NCBI GenBank assembly: GCA_016721735.1
Contig: JADKHM010000001.1
Location: 372,001 to 436,000 of the forward strand
DNA length: 64,000 nucleotides
DNA from: Flavobacterium sp.
Lineage (GTDB): Bacteria; Bacteroidota; Bacteroidia; Flavobacteriales; Flavobacteriaceae
Direction of reading: 5' to 3'
Below the pieces are notes generated by a model. The model worked only from the letters and a program-made list of their open reading frames with translations. It was not told where the DNA came from and ran no database searches. Of the stretch, positions 25,546 through 33,916 are shown one piece after another. The position numbers and the translations under genes were made by a program. How positions within the stretch are numbered: position 1 is the stretch's first letter; each line of letters begins with the position of its first letter.

Positions 25546-26802
25546 ATGACATCAACCGAAACTCAAAAAAAATCCATCTTATCCAACCTAACTACCCAAA
25601 TTCTGATTGCCATGTTTGTTGGTGCAATCCTCGGAATTATCATCCACAACAATTGGACAGAAGACGGTGCCAAAGAATTTAGCGGCTATATCAAGCTGTT
25701 GGCAACGATTTTTATTAGACTCGTTCAAATGATTATTGCGCCATTGGTTTTTACCACTTTGGTTGTCGGAATAGCAAAATTAGGTGATATCAAAGCCGTC
25801 GGAAGAATAGGAGGCAAGGCACTTGGTTGGTTCTTTTCCGCTTCTTTAATATCGTTATTGATTGGTATGTTTTGGGTCAATATTTTGCAACCTGGCGTAG
25901 GATTGCATCTTTCTGATGTTGACTTATCAGCAGCTTCAGAAGTTACGGACAAAACCCAAAACTTCTCTGCACAAAACTTTGTCGAACATATTATTCCGAA
26001 AAGTATTGTAGAAGCCATGGCGACCAACGAAATTTTACAGATTGTTATTTTTTCTATTTTTTTCGGATTAGCTGCGGCATCGATAGGAGACTTTGCGAAA
26101 CCTGTAGTAAGTGCCTTAGACAAAACGTCACACATCGTTTTGAAGATGGTAAATTATGTGATGAAGTTTGCGCCAATTGGTGTTTTCGGAGCGATCGCCG
26201 GTGTATTTGCCGTTCGTGATTTTAATGAATTGCTGCTAACTTATGCGAAGTACTTCGGCTCATTCTTGGTAGGGATTAGTTCGCTTTGGCTTTTTCTACT
26301 ACTCATTGGATTTCTTTTTCTTGGCAAACGAATGAAAACGTTATTGCAACATATCATTAGTCCATTGATTATTGCTTTCGGGACGACAAGCAGCGAAGCC
26401 GTTTTTCCCAAATTGACGGAAGAACTGGAACGATTTGGAGTCAAAGACAAAATAGTTTCTTTTATGTTACCTTTAGGCTATTCTTTCAACTTAGACGGAA
26501 GCATGATGTATATGACTTTTGCTAGTATTTTCATCGCTCAAGCCTATGGAATCGATTTGTCTTTAGGAACACAACTCACCATGCTTTTGGTCTTGATGTT
26601 AACAAGCAAAGGAATTGCAGGTGTTCCAAGAGCCAGTTTGGTTGTTGTGGCGGCCACTTGTGGTATGTTCAAAATTCCCATTGAAGGCATTGCATTAATA
26701 TTACCAATAGACCATTTTTGCGATATGTTTAGAAGTGCTACCAATGTACTAGGAAATGCTTTGGCAACTTCTGTCGTGGGAAAATGGGAAAAGGAAGATT
26801 AA
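25546..26802 (+). CDS. dicarboxylate/amino acid:cation symporter (DAACS family)
   Basis: Inner-membrane transporter of the GltP/DctA family, importing C4-dicarboxylates or acidic amino acids with Na+ or H+. It has 418 residues with about eight hydrophobic helices and the re-entrant-loop signatures: FIRLVQMIIAPLVFTTLVVG, a serine-rich AFGTTSSEAVFPKL, LGYSFNLDGSMMYMTFASIF (NMDGT-like motif) and GIAGVPRASLVVVA. Substrate (glutamate, aspartate, fumarate or succinate) cannot be decided by eye. It lies after repeat copy 2 and before a T9SS cargo gene. Confidence 0.92.
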   Translation: MTSTETQKKSILSNLTTQILIAMFVGAILGIIIHNNWTEDGAKEFSGYIKLLATIFIRLVQMIIAPLVFTTLVVGIAKLGDIKAVGRIGGKALGWFFSASLISLLIGMFWVNILQPGVGLHLSDVDLSAASEVTDKTQNFSAQNFVEHIIPKSIVEAMATNEILQIVIFSIFFGLAAASIGDFAKPVVSALDKTSHIVLKMVNYVMKFAPIGVFGAIAGVFAVRDFNELLLTYAKYFGSFLVGISSLWLFLLLIGFLFLGKRMKTLLQHIISPLIIAFGTTSSEAVFPKLTEELERFGVKDKIVSFMLPLGYSFNLDGSMMYMTFASIFIAQAYGIDLSLGTQLTMLLVLMLTSKGIAGVPRASLVVVAATCGMFKIPIEGIALILPIDHFCDMFRSATNVLGNALATSVVGKWEKED

Positions 26803-26854
26803 ATTAGAAGACATTTTCGCTTATATTTACATCACTAATCCTAAAACTATATTT

Positions 26855-27958
26855 ATGAAAAGAATTTTACTTTCACTTGTTGTGTTAACTTCTATTTGCA
26901 GTGCATCAGGTCAAATCCTGCAATCGGAAGATTTTGACTCGTTACCAATTGGTCCTATTGGAACAGATGCAACAGGCACCATTCCAACTAACAACTTTTT
27001 TACTTTGTCAACGAACTACGATTTAGATCCATTCGCGACAACTACCGGTACCAATGCAGGGCCTGAAAATTTCCAAAATGTTGATTACGGGGACGGTCAT
27101 GGAACTGTATTGCAAATTGAAGGAACCAACGGAGACAAAGGTCGAAGAAATATGTGGTCTGGAGGTTTGGCAGACCAGTGGGCTTTTAGAGATCCTGCTA
27201 ATGATTATATTCAAGTTGAGTTTGATTTGTTTACAGGAGCAGGTGGTGGAGAAAGCAACAATACCAAAGGGTTGTATATTTACGACTCCAATACGACGGC
27301 ATCTGCTCTTAAAATCTTGGGAGGATTTTTTTTCAATACGAAAACGTTAGTCCTTCAAGGAATTGGTTACTACACAAGTGCTACAGCGCCAGTTAACAAC
27401 TACGGTTTTTTCTTGGGACCTACTGCAACAAATCTGATTTTGCCGGCCAATCAATGGGTTAGACTTACTTTGAGTTTTAATAAAACTAGTGGTCAAATTG
27501 TATGGAAAGGACCATCTTTCCTAGGTCAAGTCGTGGGAGCAGCAGCTGGTGTAGATCCGGACAAAGTTGCTTTTATTTCCAGAAGCGGATCTGCAGCAGC
27601 CACAGGTACTTCAGCAGCGATTGTGAACGCAGCATCAACCACTGCGGGTTTCTTTGATAATTTGCTAGTTACCGCGACCAGCGTCGACTTGTTGGGCGTA
27701 AATGAAATTGCCGCCGCTGACCTTTCAGTTTCTGCGTTTCCAAATCCAGCAAAAGACCATATCAATGTTTCTAGTACAATGAATAATGGGATTAACACTG
27801 TAACTTTGACCGATATCCATGGAAGAAATGTAAAGCAGGTATCATTTGAAAGCTCCACTGATGCAGTAATTGATATTACGGATGTTGCAGTTGGAATTTA
27901 TATGATGAAAATAGATACTGAAACGACATCTGTCGTAAAGAAAATTATTAAGAACTAA
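26855..27958 (+). CDS. secreted protein with T9SS type A sorting domain
   Basis: 367-residue exported protein. The signal peptide MKRILLSLVVLTSICSASGQ is followed by a beta-rich domain of about 260 residues (SEDFDSLPIGPIGTDATG, FDLFTGAGGGES, LSFNKTSGQIVWKG) resembling lectin-like jelly-roll domains, then a Gly/Ala linker. The final 75 residues are a T9SS type A C-terminal domain: AFPNPAKDHINVSS, VTLTDIHGRNVKQ, VGIYMMKIDTE and the terminal KKIIKN. It is therefore secreted by the type IX system and attached to the cell surface or released. The start is the ATG at 26855 in front of the signal peptide; in-frame codons upstream overlap the symporter gene. No catalytic residues were recognised. Confidence 0.85.
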   Translation: MKRILLSLVVLTSICSASGQILQSEDFDSLPIGPIGTDATGTIPTNNFFTLSTNYDLDPFATTTGTNAGPENFQNVDYGDGHGTVLQIEGTNGDKGRRNMWSGGLADQWAFRDPANDYIQVEFDLFTGAGGGESNNTKGLYIYDSNTTASALKILGGFFFNTKTLVLQGIGYYTSATAPVNNYGFFLGPTATNLILPANQWVRLTLSFNKTSGQIVWKGPSFLGQVVGAAAGVDPDKVAFISRSGSAAATGTSAAIVNAASTTAGFFDNLLVTATSVDLLGVNEIAAADLSVSAFPNPAKDHINVSSTMNNGINTVTLTDIHGRNVKQVSFESSTDAVIDITDVAVGIYMMKIDTETTSVVKKIIKN

Positions 27959-28042
27959 GATTTTTTTAAATAGTAACTAAAATGTCGTTTTTCATAAACA
28001 TAGTTTTCTGTTGAAAATAATGAAAACTATTTATAAAAAAGA

Positions 28043-28126
28043 ATAGAGAAAAGCCAATTTTTGGTTTATCCTATGAAAATTGAAAGTAAAAAAGGTAACA
28101 CAATCGAAAAATTTGTTAAGAACTAA
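28043..28126 (+). pseudogene. relic of a second T9SS sorting-domain C-terminus
   Basis: In frame to a TAA at 28124-28126 the sequence reads ...FLVYPMKIESKKGNTIEKFV + KN, which matches the last ~22 residues of a T9SS type A sorting domain (compare GIYMMKIDTE...KKIIKN of the preceding gene). There is an in-frame stop at 28034-28036 and no coding capacity upstream, so only the tail survives. A terminator hairpin follows 2 bases after the stop, as for a former gene end. Not long enough to be functional. Confidence 0.6.
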
Positions 28127-28127
28127 A

Positions 28128-28158
28128 AAACGCTTCAATAAATGAAGCGTTTTTTTTA
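28128..28158. terminator. bidirectional intrinsic terminator
   Basis: Perfect 10-bp stem AAACGCTTCA / TGAAGCGTTT (28128-28137, 28143-28152), 5-base loop, T-tract on the plus strand and A-tract on the other side. It serves the T9SS gene or its relic on the plus strand and the small membrane-protein gene on the minus strand. Confidence 0.88.
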
Positions 28159-28282
28159 TTTTTTGTTTCCCGAATTCATCATCATAATTACTGCACGCAA
28201 TAATGGCTACAATGACCAATCCAAAAACAACAATCATAATAAAAGAACCATTTTCCCAAGAATAAAGCGGCAGATTTTTCAT
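28156..28282 (-). CDS. small single-helix membrane protein, probable one-base frameshift
   Basis: Starts MKNLPLYSWENGSFIMIVVFGLVIVAIIA: a short soluble start and one transmembrane helix. In the frame as read it continues into 50 residues of low-complexity sequence across the terminator (to 28031). Removing one base near the GCGTGCAGT stretch (about 28186-28191) gives the more plausible ending VIMMMNSGNKK with a TAA at 28156-28158, directly before the terminator hairpin. That yields about 41 residues, which fits small conserved membrane proteins of flavobacteria. Function unknown. Confidence 0.55.
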
Positions 28283-28358
28283 ATTTACTGTTTTAAAGAT
28301 AAGCTAAAAGTAATATTTGGATTTAAAATCAATTATGATAAATATCATAAAACAGAAA

Positions 28359-28775
28359 CTATTCCAAAAACTTGGCTTTAAGATCAGGTGTGGGTACCAT
28401 ACAATGCTGTTTTTTACCATACCAAGAATATCTGTTTTTTGCAACGTAATCATAAATTAAGTTTCTAAGACCAGTTGGAATAATTCTAAATACAGTTCCT
28501 AAATGAAAGATACCTCCCAAACTGCGTGCAATTTGAAGCGCGGCATTCGACTTATAATAGTACGCAACTCCTGGTTGATATAGTACTACCGAATCTATAT
28601 TCTTTGCGTTAATACCTATGTGAGCGATAATCTTTTGTCCCAATTCCGACTGCAAGGCCACGAACCGAAATACATCATCCTTGTCATACTTAATTACGAA
28701 CTGCACCGATGCCTCGCATAAGTTGCAAAGACCATCAAACAAAATGATTTTTTTTCCTGCAGGTAAGTCTAGCAT
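28359..28775 (-). CDS. DCC family thiol-disulfide oxidoreductase
   Basis: 138-residue protein of the DCC/DUF393 family, named after the conserved Asp-Cys-Cys motif, here ILFDGLCNLCEASVQFV near residues 11-27, with the pair C-N-L-C. Also typical are FVALQSELGQKI, and the C-terminal RNLIYDYVAKNRYSWYGK. Probably a small redox protein; no partner is identified. It starts 3 bases after the mutS2-like stop, so it is likely co-transcribed with it. Confidence 0.88.
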   Translation of the reverse strand: MLDLPAGKKIILFDGLCNLCEASVQFVIKYDKDDVFRFVALQSELGQKIIAHIGINAKNIDSVVLYQPGVAYYYKSNAALQIARSLGGIFHLGTVFRIIPTGLRNLIYDYVAKNRYSWYGKKQHCMVPTPDLKAKFLE

Positions 28776-28778
28776 GCC

Positions 28779-30947
28779 TTATTTTTTTGATTCTACAAAC
28801 TCCAAGACGTCAACGCTAACTGTCGAGGTAAAAACGCCATAATTGACCGTCGCTTTATTCTTTTCAATTTTATCAATACTGCCAATGGCCTTGCCGTCAA
28901 ACATACGAACACGATCGCCGACTTTTAGAACAGGCTTGGGTTTTTCCACTATAGTTTTAGCTTTCAGTTTCTTTTCCTTTTTCTCAGTTCTTATTTGTTC
29001 TACTTGCACAGAAACTTCTTTTAGTATTTCTTTTTTCTGAACTTCCTTGATTTTGATTTCCTTGACGGTTGCTTTCTTACGTTTAGAATTTTCTATTTCA
29101 ACAATCTTTAGAAATTCGCCAATGAGTTCTTTTTTATTTTTTGAATTGAAGTACTTTTCAGCAATATCGTCAATTTTTTGTCCCATGTAAATCAAACGCT
29201 GGTTACTATCGTATAGCTCTTGGTAGCTTTCCAGTTTCTGTTTGATCTTGGTATTGATCACTGCCATTTTTGAACTTTCCTCTCGTGCTTTCGACTCTTC
29301 TTCTTTTAAGTTCTGTGACGTTTTCTCCAATTTAGAACGTTCTTTTTGCAACGTTGCAATGGTCTTGTCGAAACGAACTTTACCCACTTCAATCTTCTTT
29401 TTGGCGCGATTAATCAAACCAAATGGGATTCCATTTTTCTGTGCCACTTCAAATGTAAAAGAGCTTCCTGCTTGACCAATCACCAATTTATAAATCGGCT
29501 CTAATGACTTTTCGTCAAAAAGCATATTGGCATTTACGGCAAAAGGCAATTCATTGGCTAAAATTTTTAGATTGGAATAATGCGTAGTAATAATACCAAA
29601 CGCTTCACGATGATAGAATTCTTCCAAGAAAATCTCCGCTAAAGCGCCACCTAATTCCGGGTCAGAACCAGTTCCGAATTCATCAATAAGAAACAGTGTC
29701 TTTGCATTGCACTTCTTCAAAAAATAATTCATGTTCTTAAGCCGGTAGCTGTAAGTACTTAAATGATTTTCAATAGATTGATTATCACCAATATCTGTCA
29801 ATATGCGGTCAAAAAGAAACGTTTCGCTGCGTTCATGAACAGGAATTAGCATTCCGGATTGCAGCATTAATTGCAATAATCCAACGGTCTTTAATGAAAT
29901 TGTTTTTCCACCGGCATTGGGTCCAGAAATGACTATAATTCGCTTCTCGTGATGCAATTCAAAGGTCTGCGGATACGTAACTTCATTTAATTCTTTATTA
30001 TTCAAATATAGAATCGGATGATAAGCTTCCTTAAAGTACAGCTTTCGTTCCTCATTAATTCTAGGTAAAATGGAATTGGTACGGAGCGCATATTTTGCTT
30101 TAGCCGCTACGACATCAATATCACTTAGAAATTCTTGGTATTGAACTAATAATGGCAGAAAAGTTCGAACACTGTTGGTCAATTGCTTTAGTATCCTCGT
30201 AATTTCTTCTTTTTCTTCGTATTCTAAATTGCTTAATTCACGTGAATACTTCAAAGTCGTCTCTGGTTCAATATAAGCGATGCTGCCTGTTTTTGAACTT
30301 CCTAAAATAGAACCTTTTACTTTGCGACGATACATCGCTAGTACTGCTAACACGCGTCGATTTTGAACAAAACTTTCCCGAATTTCATCCAAGTATCCAA
30401 GACCATTATACTGTGTCAATGCCACACCAAAACTTTGATTGACTTTCCCACGAACCACATTCATGTTTCTCCTAATTTCTAGTAAATCCGGCGATGCATT
30501 GTCTTTGATTTCGCCATATTTATCGACGACATCATCTATGAGATTAACAATTGCTTTCGTAATTTCTATCGACGAAGATTTGGTGTATAGGTTGGGATAG
30601 TACTCTTCAAATTTCTTTAAGAATAACAATAACGTATTTGCTGTTTCTGATATCGATGCAATTTTTCTAAAACTGGAGAGTTCAAGGAAGCTATCTTCGA
30701 TGGCAAGAAACCTAATTTCGTTCGTAATCGCATCAAATCCGTGATTTGGAATCGCATTATTATTTTGAAAAGAGGATAAATATTCTGAAGTTTGAAATAA
30801 CGCACGCATCAAATCGTCCTTTTCTTTGAAAGGAATAATTTGCAACGATTTCTGTTTACCAATGTCAGTATTACAAAGTAGCGACAACGATTCTAATATA
30901 GTTGGGAACTGTAAATCCTGTAAAGTCTTTGGGGTAATACTAATCAT
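28779..30947 (-). CDS. MutS2-like DNA-binding ATPase (no Smr domain)
   Basis: MutS-superfamily ATPase of the MutS2 branch, implicated in suppressing recombination or in ribosome rescue rather than mismatch repair. The 722 residues include the core/clamp helices, Walker A SGPNAGGKTISLKT near 338-351, Walker B TLFLIDEFGTGSDPELGGALAE, and TTHYSNLK. A long Lys/Glu-rich coiled coil (about 520-670) follows, then a KOW-like end GDRVRMFDGKAIGSIDK. The C-terminal Smr nuclease domain present in Bacillus-type MutS2 is missing, as in other flavobacterial homologues I recall. The start is set at the ATG at 30947 (MISITPKTLQDLQFPTI); an upstream TTG at 30989 adds residues without family character. Confidence 0.88.
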   Translation of the reverse strand: MISITPKTLQDLQFPTILESLSLLCNTDIGKQKSLQIIPFKEKDDLMRALFQTSEYLSSFQNNNAIPNHGFDAITNEIRFLAIEDSFLELSSFRKIASISETANTLLLFLKKFEEYYPNLYTKSSSIEITKAIVNLIDDVVDKYGEIKDNASPDLLEIRRNMNVVRGKVNQSFGVALTQYNGLGYLDEIRESFVQNRRVLAVLAMYRRKVKGSILGSSKTGSIAYIEPETTLKYSRELSNLEYEEKEEITRILKQLTNSVRTFLPLLVQYQEFLSDIDVVAAKAKYALRTNSILPRINEERKLYFKEAYHPILYLNNKELNEVTYPQTFELHHEKRIIVISGPNAGGKTISLKTVGLLQLMLQSGMLIPVHERSETFLFDRILTDIGDNQSIENHLSTYSYRLKNMNYFLKKCNAKTLFLIDEFGTGSDPELGGALAEIFLEEFYHREAFGIITTHYSNLKILANELPFAVNANMLFDEKSLEPIYKLVIGQAGSSFTFEVAQKNGIPFGLINRAKKKIEVGKVRFDKTIATLQKERSKLEKTSQNLKEEESKAREESSKMAVINTKIKQKLESYQELYDSNQRLIYMGQKIDDIAEKYFNSKNKKELIGEFLKIVEIENSKRKKATVKEIKIKEVQKKEILKEVSVQVEQIRTEKKEKKLKAKTIVEKPKPVLKVGDRVRMFDGKAIGSIDKIEKNKATVNYGVFTSTVSVDVLEFVESKK

Positions 30948-31057
30948 TTTCTGTTTTCTGTTGCAAGGATTCAAAGTTACAAAGTTCATTGGTTAATTCC
31001 ATTACCTTTTGGTCGAGTTTATAAAAATCTTTACGAACTTTGTTGGAAACTCAAACC

Positions 31058-31714
31058 ATGGAAATTCCCGAGTCTTGGCGGTCATTTTTAGAAGAAGAAA
31101 TACGAAAACCCTATTTTCGGGATCTAGAAGATCTTGTTGAAAAGGAATACCAAGAGCATGTTTGTTTCCCTCCAAAAGACTTGATTTTTGCTGCCTTTGA
31201 AAAATGTAACTTTGATAATTTGAAAGTCGTCATCATAGGACAAGATCCATATCATGGAGCAGGAGAGGCGAATGGGTTGTGCTTTTCAGTGAATGATGGC
31301 GTCGCGATTCCACCTTCACTTCGAAACATTTTTAGAGAAATTAGTGCTGACTTAGATACAATAATGCAACCCAATTCAGGCAATTTAGAGCATTGGGCGG
31401 AACAAGGTGTCTTACTTTTGAATGCTACCTTAACGGTACGAAAGGACCAACCCAATAGTCACAAACATCTGCCTTGGCAGCGTTTCACGGACGCCATTAT
31501 TGAAAAAATAGCTTCTGAAAGAGAAGACCTCGTATTTTTGCTTTGGGGCGGTTTCGCTCAGAAAAAAGGAGCCAAAATTGATCCCAATAAGCACTTGGTT
31601 CTAACCTCTGGTCATCCGTCACCGTTGAGTGCCAATCAAGGAAAATGGTTTGGGAACAAACATTTTAGCAGCATTAACAATTACCTAAAATCGATTAAAA
31701 AAAGACCCAATTAG
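31058..31714 (+). CDS. ung: uracil-DNA glycosylase
   Basis: Family 1 UDG, removing uracil from DNA as the first step of base-excision repair. 218 residues. Motif A with the catalytic Asp is VVIIGQDPYHGAGEANGLCFS (Asp about 62), then IPPSLRNIFREI, GVLLLNATLTVR, and motif B GHPSPLSANQGKWFG with the catalytic His. The ATG at 31058 (MEIPESWRSFLEEE) fits the family; a TTG six codons upstream is possible but less likely. Divergent from the mutS2-like gene. Confidence 0.97.
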   Translation: MEIPESWRSFLEEEIRKPYFRDLEDLVEKEYQEHVCFPPKDLIFAAFEKCNFDNLKVVIIGQDPYHGAGEANGLCFSVNDGVAIPPSLRNIFREISADLDTIMQPNSGNLEHWAEQGVLLLNATLTVRKDQPNSHKHLPWQRFTDAIIEKIASEREDLVFLLWGGFAQKKGAKIDPNKHLVLTSGHPSPLSANQGKWFGNKHFSSINNYLKSIKKRPN

Positions 31715-31722
31715 GTGGTTTT

Positions 31723-32313
31723 CTAATTAACCGTAAAGTTGTAATAGCCATTTACATCTAAGATTGTCGTTGGCGAGTCTAAATTTAAAAACAGATTATT
31801 ACCATAGCTTTCCGATCTAAACTCTATTAGGGTTGTAGAAAAGCTATTATAACCGAAACTGAGACGGTAATTTCCAGGTGATAAGTTTTGAATACCGGCT
31901 TCATATTCGTAAATATTTGTAGCTGGATTATAAACGGAACTTCCAATTGCAAATGAACCAACTTGCGATTCACCTTTGGAGGTTGCTACATTTGATGATT
32001 CAAACTCAACGTAGTCCCATGTTTCGTCCCCGTTAGCTTTTTCTAATTCATATGTAAAACTCAGTTTTGTAGCGCCACCTGTAGTTTCAAAAATATCTAA
32101 AGGTCTAGAAATATTCGTTACAGTAAGTATTCTTGGGATGGAGGCAGTAATAAAAATAGTTTGACTCTCAGGAATAAGAGAAGGTCCAACTTGTACCAAA
32201 TTGGGAACAGAAATATACACGTCATTGTAGAATTCGCTATCCTTGTTAGAACAGTCTGCTGCCATCAAAAGTGTAGCCATGGCTACGAAGAAAAAGTATT
32301 TTATCGTTTTCAT
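31723..32313 (-). CDS. putative lipoprotein, unknown function (196 aa)
   Basis: Starts MKTIKYFFFVAMATLLMAADCSNKD, a signal peptide with a lipobox-like LMAADC ending. The rest is beta-rich and contains no motif I recognise; the ending SPTTILDVNGYYNFTVN is strand-like. It is convergent with ung (8-base gap, no strong terminator) and follows the beta-barrel gene at 32323 with only 9 bases between them, so the two are probably one operon and may work together at the outer membrane. Confidence 0.65.
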   Translation of the reverse strand: MKTIKYFFFVAMATLLMAADCSNKDSEFYNDVYISVPNLVQVGPSLIPESQTIFITASIPRILTVTNISRPLDIFETTGGATKLSFTYELEKANGDETWDYVEFESSNVATSKGESQVGSFAIGSSVYNPATNIYEYEAGIQNLSPGNYRLSFGYNSFSTTLIEFRSESYGNNLFLNLDSPTTILDVNGYYNFTVN

Positions 32314-32322
32314 AAACTTGTA

Positions 32323-32898
32323 TTAAAATCTGTAACTTACGCCTAGTCCCACTCTTGAAATAATATCTAGACTTTTTTCTTTATTCAATAAATTAGAGCC
32401 AAAGCCTACCAAAAATTCTATTCCGATTTGATCTTTGATATAATATTTGTAGCCCACCGCAGCGCCCATGGCAAGATCTGAAAACTTGCTTTTTTCTACA
32501 GCATAATAATTATTGTTTGCCGCATCGGTCAAAAGCACAATTTCTCTAAAATCACCACCATTGATGTCGGCAAAAATTTCTGCAAAATAAAAGCTGCGTT
32601 GGCTTTGCGATAAATTGTAACGCACAAACGGAATTATTTCGTACTTCGTGAAATTGTTGATATTTCCTTCGTCAAAATCGTCTCGTAGCTTTTTGTTATT
32701 CGAAAAAATACAACTTACACCAACAGAATAGTTTTTGGTCAAAAAACGCTCATACGTTACATTAAACTTGCTCATTACTGTGGACAAAACATCTACGCGT
32801 ATTTCATTCTTTTTTGAAAATAGAGGCGATTTCGGAATAGAGTCTTGCGCTTGCACCAACTGAAAACTGAACAGCAATAGTAGAAGTAATTTCTTCAT
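32323..32898 (-). CDS. predicted outer-membrane beta-barrel protein (191 aa)
   Basis: Signal peptide MKKLLLLLLFSFQLVQAQ, then alternating amphipathic strands: RVDVLSTVMSKFNVTYERFL, FVRYNLSQSQRSFYFAEIF, MGAAVGYKYYIKDQIGIEFLVG, and the terminal strand SRVGLGVSYRF ending in Phe. The pattern fits an eight- to ten-stranded barrel of the DUF3575 or OmpA-like barrel type. Its partner downstream is a lipoprotein. The function is unknown. Confidence 0.72.
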   Translation of the reverse strand: MKKLLLLLLFSFQLVQAQDSIPKSPLFSKKNEIRVDVLSTVMSKFNVTYERFLTKNYSVGVSCIFSNNKKLRDDFDEGNINNFTKYEIIPFVRYNLSQSQRSFYFAEIFADINGGDFREIVLLTDAANNNYYAVEKSKFSDLAMGAAVGYKYYIKDQIGIEFLVGFGSNLLNKEKSLDIISRVGLGVSYRF

Positions 32899-32964
32899 AA
32901 TTTGAAATTGAATTATTGTTGCTAAGATATGAAAACGAAATGAATATCGATTACAGTAATTTGA

Positions 32965-33897
32965 CTAGTTAAAAGTCAGCGCTCCTAAAATTTCTTCAGA
33001 CATAAATGGACCGCCAGGGTAAGTAGCCGTATAATCGAGATTGAGCCAGATTTGACCGCGTTCGTCAATATGATAGTGAATGGTTTTTCCTTTACTTTCC
33101 TCCACAAATAACACTTTCTTGATTAGAAAGTTGACGATTTCTAAATCAGGCTTTTTTCCAATCCAAATCTCGGGATAAATATGACCTCCAGTGTGTATTA
33201 ATCTTGGTGTTCCTCCAATCGATTTGATACAGGCCGCCATCAGAATCGAATGATCATCACAATCGCCAGACAAATAACGTAGCGATTCTGTCGCGTTGGC
33301 AATATAATCTTTGCCTTTGGGATCGCTGACATAGTTCCAACGTGAATTGATTTCCTTGAAAACCGCAAAACACTGAATAATTGTCCTATAATTGGCATAG
33401 CCGCGAACTTCTCTAAAGTCCTTCAATGTCGCACTTAATGCAAAATCACGCACTTTGGGATTCTCAAACTCGATGGCATCGATAATTTTTGATTTGTTCG
33501 GAAAAGGAAGCAATTTTGAGATAATAATATCTTGTGGATTTGGACTATCATTCATGGCATAAACCATAAACTGATAATCTTCGATTACGCTTTTAAAGCC
33601 ATATTTCCCAGAAAAAGAACCGTAAACCAATGCGATGCAATACAATCCAATACAAACAATAATAATCGTTCGCATCAAGCGTAAGACCAATTGAATAACA
33701 GTCAAAATGAATAGGAAAAGCAAAATTCGATCTAGTTGAAAATACCAATTCGGATCGACAATATTTTGGTGAAAAATGATAAATATCGGAATCGCAATCA
33801 GAATATTCAGGGCAAAAATAATCACAGTATCCCACGGTTTTCTAACCTGAAGCTTTTGCTTTATTTTTTGAATGGAATATAACGTATTTCTTATCAT
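32965..33897 (-). CDS. membrane-anchored transglutaminase-like protein
   Basis: 310 residues. The first 110 contain three hydrophobic helices (TVIIFALNILIAIPIFIIF, ILLFLFILTVIQLVLRLM, IIVCIGLYCIALVYG). The remainder is a transglutaminase-like cysteine protease fold: the Cys in YLSGDCDDHSILMAACIKSIG and the His in LIHTGGHIYPEIWIG form the usual catalytic pair, and a nearby Asp (WLNLDYTATYPGG) could complete the triad. Whether it acts as protease or cross-linker is not known. It starts 19 bases downstream of the stop of the binding-protein gene at 33917, so both may be co-transcribed. Confidence 0.78.
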   Translation of the reverse strand: MIRNTLYSIQKIKQKLQVRKPWDTVIIFALNILIAIPIFIIFHQNIVDPNWYFQLDRILLFLFILTVIQLVLRLMRTIIIVCIGLYCIALVYGSFSGKYGFKSVIEDYQFMVYAMNDSPNPQDIIISKLLPFPNKSKIIDAIEFENPKVRDFALSATLKDFREVRGYANYRTIIQCFAVFKEINSRWNYVSDPKGKDYIANATESLRYLSGDCDDHSILMAACIKSIGGTPRLIHTGGHIYPEIWIGKKPDLEIVNFLIKKVLFVEESKGKTIHYHIDERGQIWLNLDYTATYPGGPFMSEEILGALTFN

Positions 33898-33916
33898 GAC
33901 TGCCTAAAAAGTAAAA

